Source: Acorus gramineus
Lineage: Eukaryota; Streptophyta; Magnoliopsida; Acorales; Acoraceae
Assembly (NCBI GenBank): GCA_030737835.1
Contig: CM060847.1
Location: 4,306,484-4,370,483, forward strand
Length of the DNA: 64,000 nucleotides
Direction: 5' to 3'
Program-made: the position numbers and the translations under genes
Notes under the pieces: generated by a model
What the model saw: the letters and a program-made list of their open reading frames with translations, nothing else
The model's database searches: none
Told to the model about the DNA's origin: nothing
Part shown: positions 57,382 through 64,000 of the stretch, piece after piece
How positions within the stretch are numbered: the first letter of the stretch is position 1
Layout: each line of letters opens with the position of its first letter

Positions 57382-58563
57382 ATGGACACCTTCTTGTTCA
57401 CCTCAGAGTCCGTCAACGAGGGCCACCCCGACAAGCTCTGCGACCAGATCTCCGATGCCGTCCTCGATGCCTGCCTCGAGCAGGACCCTGACAGCAAGGT
57501 CGCCTGTGAGACCTGCACCAAGACCAACATGGTCATGGTCTTCGGCGAGATCACCACCAAGGCCAACGTGGACTACGAGAAGATCGTCCGTGACACCTGC
57601 CGCAACATCGGCTTCATCTCCGATGATGTTGGCCTCGACGCAGACCACTGTAAGGTCCTCGTGAACATCGAGCAGCAGAGTCCTGACATTGCCCAGGGTG
57701 TCCACGGTCACCTCACCAAGCGCCCCGAGGAGATCGGAGCTGGTGACCAGGGCCACATGTTCGGGTACGCCACTGACGAGACCCCCGAGCTGATGCCCCT
57801 GAGCCACGTCCTTGCGACCAAGCTTGGCGCCCGTCTCACCGAGGTCCGCAAGAACGGGACCTGCTCGTGGCTCCGCCCTGACGGCAAAACCCAGGTCACC
57901 GTTGAGTACCGCAACGACCACGGTGCCATGGTCCCCATTCGCGTCCACACCGTGCTCATCTCCACCCAGCACGACGAGACCGTGACCAACGATGAGATTG
58001 CCGCCGACCTCAAGGAGCACGTCATCAAGCCCGTGATCCCTGAGCAGTACCTCGATGAGAAGACCATCTTCCACCTCAACCCATCGGGCCGTTTCGTCAT
58101 CGGTGGTCCCCACGGTGACGCTGGCCTCACCGGACGCAAGATCATCATCGACACCTACGGAGGGTGGGGTGCCCATGGAGGCGGTGCCTTCTCTGGCAAG
58201 GACCCAACCAAGGTCGACCGAAGTGGTGCATACATCGTCCGCCAGGCCGCCAAGAGCATCGTTGCAAGCGGGCTCGCAAGGCGGTGCATCGTGCAGGTCT
58301 CATACGCCATTGGAGTGCCCGAGCCACTCTCGGTGTTTGTTGACTCCTATGGGACAGGCAAGATCCCCGACAAGGAGATTCTGAAGATCGTAAAGGAGAA
58401 CTTCGATTTCAGGCCGGGGATGATGTCGATCAACCTTGACCTCAAGAGGGGCAACGGCGGGAGGTTCCAGAAGACGGCCGCATACGGACACTTTGGCCGT
58501 GATGACCCCGACTTCACCTGGGAGACTGTCAAGCCCCTCAAGTGGGAGAAGGCGTCCAACTAA
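57382..58563 (+). CDS. SAMS: S-adenosylmethionine synthetase (methionine adenosyltransferase)
   Basis: Makes S-adenosylmethionine from methionine and ATP, releasing phosphate and diphosphate; cytosolic homotetramer/dimer with Mg2+ and K+. SAM feeds methylation, ethylene, polyamine and nicotianamine synthesis. The intact single-exon ORF is 393 aa, the usual plant length. Visible landmarks: the N-terminal [20 protein letters not shown] with the ATP-binding His15, the signature [12 protein letters not shown] (119-130), the second signature [19 protein letters not shown] (267 onward), and the C-terminal [13 protein letters not shown]. Third codon positions are strongly C/G in the first two-thirds of the gene, unlike the surrounding AT-rich DNA, as in other highly expressed plant SAMS genes. 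The coding region has no intron; the only intron is in the leader. Confidence 0.97.
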   Translation: MDTFLFTSESVNEGHPDKLCDQISDAVLDACLEQDPDSKVACETCTKTNMVMVFGEITTKANVDYEKIVRDTCRNIGFISDDVGLDADHCKVLVNIEQQSPDIAQGVHGHLTKRPEEIGAGDQGHMFGYATDETPELMPLSHVLATKLGARLTEVRKNGTCSWLRPDGKTQVTVEYRNDHGAMVPIRVHTVLISTQHDETVTNDEIAADLKEHVIKPVIPEQYLDEKTIFHLNPSGRFVIGGPHGDAGLTGRKIIIDTYGGWGAHGGGAFSGKDPTKVDRSGAYIVRQAAKSIVASGLARRCIVQVSYAIGVPEPLSVFVDSYGTGKIPDKEILKIVKENFDFRPGMMSINLDLKRGNGGRFQKTAAYGHFGRDDPDFTWETVKPLKWEKASN

Positions 58564-59105
58564 ACGAAACCCGCCTTCGCCACCACCATCACGACCCGGT
58601 TCGTTCTCACCAATAATTATCGCATCTTCCATCTCTTTTGCATGCAACAGCAACCCTGCTTTTTTTTCTTCTATGTTTGTCAAATCTGTCATCTCTGTTT
58701 GTTGTTCGATGGTTAGGTTTAGTGGTGAGGAAGTTGGGAATTTTTATTGTTTGCAATTGCAATTGATGAAAGCCAAAAAGGGAACAGAAGAAGCATATGC
58801 TTTTGTTCTGGATTTTATGTTTCTTTTTTTTTTTAAACTGTTGGAAGGGAAGAGAATTTTGAAAAAGTACCTATTGAGAGGATAAAAGATTGTATGAGGT
58901 GCCCTTGCACCCTATTCTTATTAATGATTACTATTGTTTTCTTCTCTCTGCCCATTGTGGATGTCATTGAAATCAATGTGTATTCAGTTCCCTTTTTCTT
59001 TTCCTGAAATCAAAAAGATGATGATGTCAAAGCATTGGGTTTTCCCTTTTGAACTTCTGCTGTGAAAAATGTTGGGCCTTCCCCAATTATGTGTCCCCTG
59101 TTATT
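58564..59105. other. SAM synthetase 3' flank
   Basis: T-rich 3'UTR-like sequence follows the stop codon (TAA 58561-58563). The transcript probably ends between about 58850 and 58990, but no single polyadenylation signal is decisive. No further gene is seen. Confidence 0.5.
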
Positions 59106-59547
59106 TAGGGCTGTAACTTGGGTCGGGTTGAATCTGAACCTGGTGGGTTGAATCTGATTTTTACATGGGTTGGGTTGACTAAATCGGGTTTGAGTTCGGG
59201 TTGGCCTCACTCCCAACCCGACCCAACCCGAACCCGTAAATTAATAATTAAAAAAAAGATCATGGCCATTCATTTTATAGCTTCTAATCTGGGTAGTTTA
59301 AATTTTAGATAAACCTAGTTAATCTTATGGGTTGGGTCAGGTTGATTTATTTAATTTGCACGTCATGTTAGAAATTCGGGTTGGGTCGGATTGGTTTATT
59401 TAATTACGGGTTGGGTTTGGGTTGATTCAATTCGGGTTGAGTCAGGTTAAGTTTAGTTTAAAATTCGGGTTGAGTCAGGTTAAGTTTGAATAGTTTAAAA
59501 TTTAGGTTGGGGTCAACCAGAACCCAACCCGCCCGAGTTTAACCCTA
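59106..59547. mobile_element. hAT-like non-autonomous element built of GGGTT/GGGTC repeats
   Basis: A 442-bp element flanked by a perfect 8-bp duplication CTGTTATT (59098-59105 and 59548-59555). Ends are TAGGGCTGTAACTTGGGTCG and, inverted, TAGGGTTAAACTCGGGCGGG. Most of the body is degenerate GGGTTGGGTCGG-type repeats, G-strand on plus except near 59209-59236 and 59517-59535, where the complement appears. Short ORFs here are repeat translations. Confidence 0.85.
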
Positions 59548-59555
59548 CTGTTATT

Positions 59556-62273
59556 TGTCCACTTTGACCTGCTGCATTGCGTTTAAATTTGGATCCATTG
59601 CATGCTGGTTCAGCAATTCAGATGAGGATCTTCACAGTAGTTAGAAAACAAATATGTTGTACATATCTTTATTTTAGAATATTATTTTGATCTTCAAACA
59701 ATGGTGTTATACCATTTTTTCCATCGACAAATTAATTTCTACCAACCAATTAACTAATATCACAAATAAAAAAAATAAAAAAATTATAAATTAAACAAAA
59801 TTAATCCTATCAACCATTCGACAGGCTCTCTGTCAATCAGTGTTTGAGCCATTCAATAGTTTTCCTATCAATCACTGTTTGAGCTATTCAAAAGTCTCCC
59901 TTTCAACCTTCTTTTAAAACTTTCGAGTGTTGATCCGTTGATATGAGAATACCATTTAAATTTGTTTAGCTTTGTTGTTATTTGCATTTGATATTGGTTA
60001 ATTGGGCTTTGTATAGAGAACCTTTGGGTTGAACAAATCACATGTGTATTGTAATTTGAATTTAGAGCTGTGATGGATTTTGGATGCGAATTTGTGTATG
60101 GTATGAGGAATGGATTGTTCCATTAAGTATTTCAATTTCCTTTGTTGTTTGCATAATGCGTGTAGTTGGATTTAGGGTTATTAGTGTTTAAGAATGGCAC
60201 ATTTGGATAGATCCATATAATAATATGATTATTGGCTATCAATTGAATATGATTTTGTTAGATTTTTTAAGGTGCATAATTAACCTATTGTTCTTGAATC
60301 GAATATGATTTTGTTAAATTTTTTAGGTGCATGACTAATTTTATTATTTTTTTCTCTAGTAATGGTAGTTTTGATTTGTTCAGTATTTAATTTAATTGAA
60401 ATGTTTGGTTGTGATACCTTTGGAGTTTACATTGTTGCAATTATGTTCATGTTTTTTTTTAATGTGTTAAGAGATGAGTATGTATATTGTAAATGTTAAC
60501 TGAAACGTGAATGTGATTGTGAATGCGTTTATATTTTAATGTGCATTGAATGTTGAATATGATCAAATGTGTCTCAGGTCGACAGACCAACTGTCGAAGG
60601 TTTAAAAGAAAGATTGATAGAGCGTATGTCGAATATTTTAAATGGTGTTTGATAGATCTACTGTTGATTGTTCTAAAGGAATGTTTACAGGAAAACTATT
60701 AAATGATTGGTGGAAATAGTATTGTTCAAATTATGATTTTTTTATTATTTTGATTGGTGAAATTAGTTAATTTTGGTTGGTGGAAGTAGATGTGCCCTTT
60801 TTCCATTGATATGGATAAAAACTTATATTAAATATTAAAATAAAAACATGGTGCCTTTAGGACTACTTTCATTCATTTTATATTCCCACACATTTCACTT
60901 AAGATGAGCTTAGTATTTAAAATAAAGTGTTTTTTATTTTTAAGTCTCCATAAACTATATGATTTAATGATCGATCCTTCACTTCTTCATATTTGGGTTT
61001 AAATCTCTAGATATAAAGGATATGTTTCTTTTAGTTCCTCTCAATGACTAAAAAAAAATCAAATAATTTAGGGATAGGTCCCTCCCAGGGACTGATAAGA
61101 AACATACCCTTTACATCTACGGACTTATATCGAAATATGAAGTGAGAGATCGATTACTAAATCATATAATTTACAGGGATCTAAAAATAAAAAATATGAA
61201 AATAAAATAATATACAAATTAAAACAAAATGCCAGCCAAAGATGAAGTGAGCTAAGTCTTAGGTCATATTTGGATTCGTGATGGGACAGACTATGTGGTG
61301 AAAATGACAAAAAATGTCACCGTGGATCTAAACAGATTTGGGCATTTGCAGCTCGGATCTCCTGTGTGGTTGCCACTAATATGTTATCACATTAGTGATA
61401 TAAGCCCATTAAAAACAATAAATATAATTTTTGAAAGACTTTTATCGATATTAGTCTATTAAAAAAAATAAAAAATTATACTACTTACGTCCCATTCCTA
61501 CTCACTAACTAAACTCTGTGGTGTTATTACAGGAGATCGGAACTCAACGTTTGGCGTTGAAAACGTGTTTCAGGCGTTTATTTTACAAAAATCTTAACCC
61601 GCACCAAAAGAAGTCCTTAGAAATGAGGAATTTATGGTCTAAAAGGTTGTTTTGAGTTTGACCTCTCATTCTTCCAAGTTAACAAATCAGTGTATTATGT
61701 CTACCACCTAAAACCAGTACATTCATTTTTTTTTTTAATCTGACCATCTAGATATGACATTATAACTAATAGTTTCCAGATCTGGCTGTGAAACCAGCCG
61801 ACATCTTTTGATCTTCCCAGTGGAAACTGTTTCCAGATTCTCATAGGATGAGAGGTCTCTCTCTCCAATTCAATGCCTCTTCATTCTCTTTGTTTGATTG
61901 TTCTCAGAAAGAGAATCTGTTGGGAGAATTAGGAATAACTATTCATACATTCAAACATGATGCTCTTGATATAGAAACTACAATGCCAGTCACTACTGCA
62001 GTTTCATTTGTATAGCATTATATCCCATGTGAGAGTGACTGGTTTTATCGGCGTGTGCCAACAATCACAAAACATGGTGGTTGTGGTTGGCGCGAACCGA
62101 AATCTGGACAAGAGTCACTGTCTTCTGAAAGTTGGCATCACCTCCAAATCTGAAGTGGTTGGCTTCCATTTAATTTCTGGGACAATTTGGATCTGTTGTG
62201 AGAGTCTCCATTAATCTGACTTGTTGGTGATCAATCTTTCATATGTAACATTCTGGGGTGTTGATACACTTAG
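59556..62273. other. Intergenic DNA without a supported gene
   Basis: AT-rich with no domain-bearing ORF. Positions 61760-62220 are more balanced in composition and contain a 68-codon ORF (62008-62214) with no recognisable motif; it might be a fragment of a host gene. Confidence 0.45.
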
Positions 62274-62588
62274 CCCCTCTTTAGGTAGTGGAATAAGGGA
62301 GGAGGAATAGGCCCAGACACCTGTTTGTTTGTAAAGACTAGGAGGGTATAGCTATATTAGAATATATGAGAATAAAGTAGTATTGATATTCCAGATTTCT
62401 CCTAAATTATGTTATTCTACCCAATCTATTCATTGACATAAGTGAATGATTCATATGTCAAATCATCTATCATCATCTCATAGTCAAATTAATACCAAAA
62501 TGCAACAAAACATAAAATGATTTGTTCTTCATTTATACTAAAATAATTATTTATCATAGAATAACTTATGTCATTATCTAAACAGGGT
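62274..62588. mobile_element. Candidate MITE with CCCCTCTTTAGG / CCTAAACAGGG ends
   Basis: Left GCCCCTCTTTAGGTAGTGGA and right, inverted, CCCTGTTTAGATAATGACAT form an imperfect terminal inverted repeat about 315 bp apart. 'GGAATAAG' and inverted 'CTTATGTCATT' continue the match. No clear target duplication was found, so class and exact limits are open. Confidence 0.45.
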
Positions 62589-62774
62589 GTAGTAGTCCAT
62601 TAATTGTAGACTTGTAGTATGTGAGCTGGTCAGCTGGGTTTAGAAAATCTTGAGACAATGGTTTTGTCGGTGAGTTTGATTGGGATAGGATTTAATGGTT
62701 GACAACTCTGTAGGAGGGATGGGGAATCCACATGGAGAGATGTACCTCCCAATGTTCTATGTATCATAAAAAAT

Positions 62775-63725
62775 TAGGGCTGCAACTCAGACGGGTTGAG
62801 TTCAATCAAAACTCAATCCGAACTTCAAACTATCTAACCTTAATCCGACTCAACCCGATTTTTAACTCGATTGCTCCAACCGGAACCCAACCCGTAGTTA
62901 AAAACACCAACCCGAAGAACCCGATTTTCCACTACCTATTTAATTTGATATCCATGTGATTTTAATTCGAATTATCACACATATTATCCATTTCGATGGA
63001 TAATGAGGGAGCACAAAATGAGAAAGTATTAGCATAATGTCATACTTTAGTCTAATATTATTTATTTACATATGCTTTTTTTTTTAAAAAAATAAATTTG
63101 TTTCTTCAAAGCTAAACGGAAACAATTAACCACTTGAAAAGGAAAAATCTCTTCAAATCAATCAAGTATGAATGAGACTCGAATAGCAAATCTGAACCTG
63201 ATTTCATGGATACAAAAAATCAAACCACACGTTTATGTATGTAAAAAAATAAAGAAAAAAGAAGAACAAAGATCTTCTCCCGTCTTTCGAATCTCGACGA
63301 CAGCCTCCTTCCAACTTTGATGTCTTTCGAACAAGGGAGAATGGAAGATTGAAATGTGAGGAACAGCCGAACAAAGAAGTGATCGAAGAACAGCCGAACA
63401 AAGAAAGAGAGAGGAGGCAATGAAAACTGAAAAGTTGTGGCTAGGGTTGGGGATTTTGAGATATGGGTTTCTCTAAAACAGTGAACAGTGCATATTAAAC
63501 ATCAAAATTTGAATGGCTATGATCTTTTCATCAGTTTTATTATTACATAGTTACTGGTTTGGGTTGGGTCGGGTTGTAAATGATGCAATCCAAACCCAAC
63601 TCGATTTCTAACTCAACTCAAATGTATCAACCTGAATCTGAACCCGATTTTTTCAACCCAACTCATATAAAAATCGGGTTTAACCATTCGGATTCGGGTT
63701 GGACCCAACCCAAGTTGTAGCCCTA
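62775..63725. mobile_element. hAT-like non-autonomous element, second GGGTT-type copy
   Basis: A 951-bp element with ends TAGGGCTGCAACTCAGACGG and, inverted, TAGGGCTACAACTTGGGTTG; 9 of the first 10 bases match. Flanks TAAAAAAT and TAAAAAAA give a 7/8 duplication, though A-rich context weakens this. Both subterminal zones (62790-62930 and 63550-63710) are degenerate GGGTT/AACCC repeats; the middle (62940-63530) is unrelated unique sequence with no transposase. Confidence 0.7.
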
Positions 63726-64000
63726 TAAAAAAACTACTATGATTAGTACCCAATCCTTCTATTTATATTGTCAGGTAAATATATATATATCACACTCATG
63801 AGATGCAATCTTGTTTACAACCTAGCATGCAATCCGCACGTGTTTAGATTATTTTTTTTTTGAAACCGTGAAAGTGATGTATATATTTTTGTGAATCATG
63901 TATATGCTTTCATGACAGAATTGAATGAACTCATTTATATATAAAAATTTAAAATTTTCTTAACGATACATGTCTCGTTGGATGGCTATCGAGGTATATG
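63726..64000. other. Right edge, AT-rich repeat DNA
   Basis: Positions 63870-64000 read in reverse resemble the dispersed AT-rich repeat at 5465-5640 ('acgagacatgtatcgtta', 'aatgagttcattcaatt'). No gene reaches this edge. Confidence 0.4.

Noticed and set aside
57403-58176. 257-codon open frame on the minus strand across SAM synthetase
   Set aside because: It is the antisense shadow of a strongly GC3-biased gene; its residues have no family resemblance.
62008-62214. 68-codon ORF near the right edge
   Set aside because: No motif, no supporting splice structure, and it is too short to call.
1-64000. CRISPR arrays, bacterial operons, viral genes, tRNA or rRNA genes
   Set aside because: None seen. 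Repeats are transposon-like or microsatellite, not spaced arrays; no cloverleaf or rRNA sequence was recognised by eye.

Overview
This window is nuclear DNA of a seed plant, almost certainly an angiosperm. All the genes are plant types: ATP-citrate lyase subunit A, a CAMTA factor, PORR organelle-RNA proteins, a phragmoplast kinesin-12, ATG8 and S-adenosylmethionine synthetase. Most have many short GT-AG introns in an AT-rich, transposon-littered background. I cannot fix the lineage further from sequence alone. There is no operon logic; neighbouring genes are independent transcription units.

Layout: (1) 83-455 (-): first two coding exons of ACLA, which runs off the left edge. (2) 456-7340: AT-rich intergenic DNA with a direct-repeat tract, a Tourist-like MITE and a long-TIR foldback element. 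(3) 7341-22149 (+): a 12-exon CAMTA gene. I rebuilt it in frame to 1085 aa with CG-1, TIG, ankyrin and IQ/CaM-binding parts. Its introns carry a Pack-MULE-like element holding an aspartic-protease fragment, a hAT-like element, a second Tourist-like MITE and a decayed antisense LINE. (4) about 22400-30640: a roughly 4-kb segmental tandem duplication that starts in the CAMTA 3' flank. Each unit carries one intronless PORR gene (24192-25391 and 28665-29834, both +). (5) 30890-43698 (-): a 36-exon kinesin-12 gene of the POK type, rebuilt in frame to 2343 aa, with one apparent GC-AG intron. (6) 45246-49019 (-): a 5-exon ATG8 gene of the ATG8h/i clade (118 aa) with a 5'-truncated LINE in intron 2 flanked by a perfect 15-bp target-site duplication. 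(7) 49020-55870: repeat-rich intergenic DNA. (8) 55872-58563 (+): SAM synthetase with a TATA box, a 1.35-kb leader intron and a GC-rich intronless CDS. (9) 58564-64000: intergenic DNA with two hAT-like elements built from degenerate GGGTT/GGGTC repeats.

Gene models were built by hand by joining exons at splice sites so that the reading frame and family similarity both hold. Total coding lengths divide by three for every complete model. Repeat calls rest on terminal inverted repeats and target-site duplications read directly from the sequence. I did not find an undescribed multi-gene system. The most novel material is the non-autonomous transposons, the Pack-MULE capture, the diverging PORR tandem pair and the GC-AG intron next to a stop codon.
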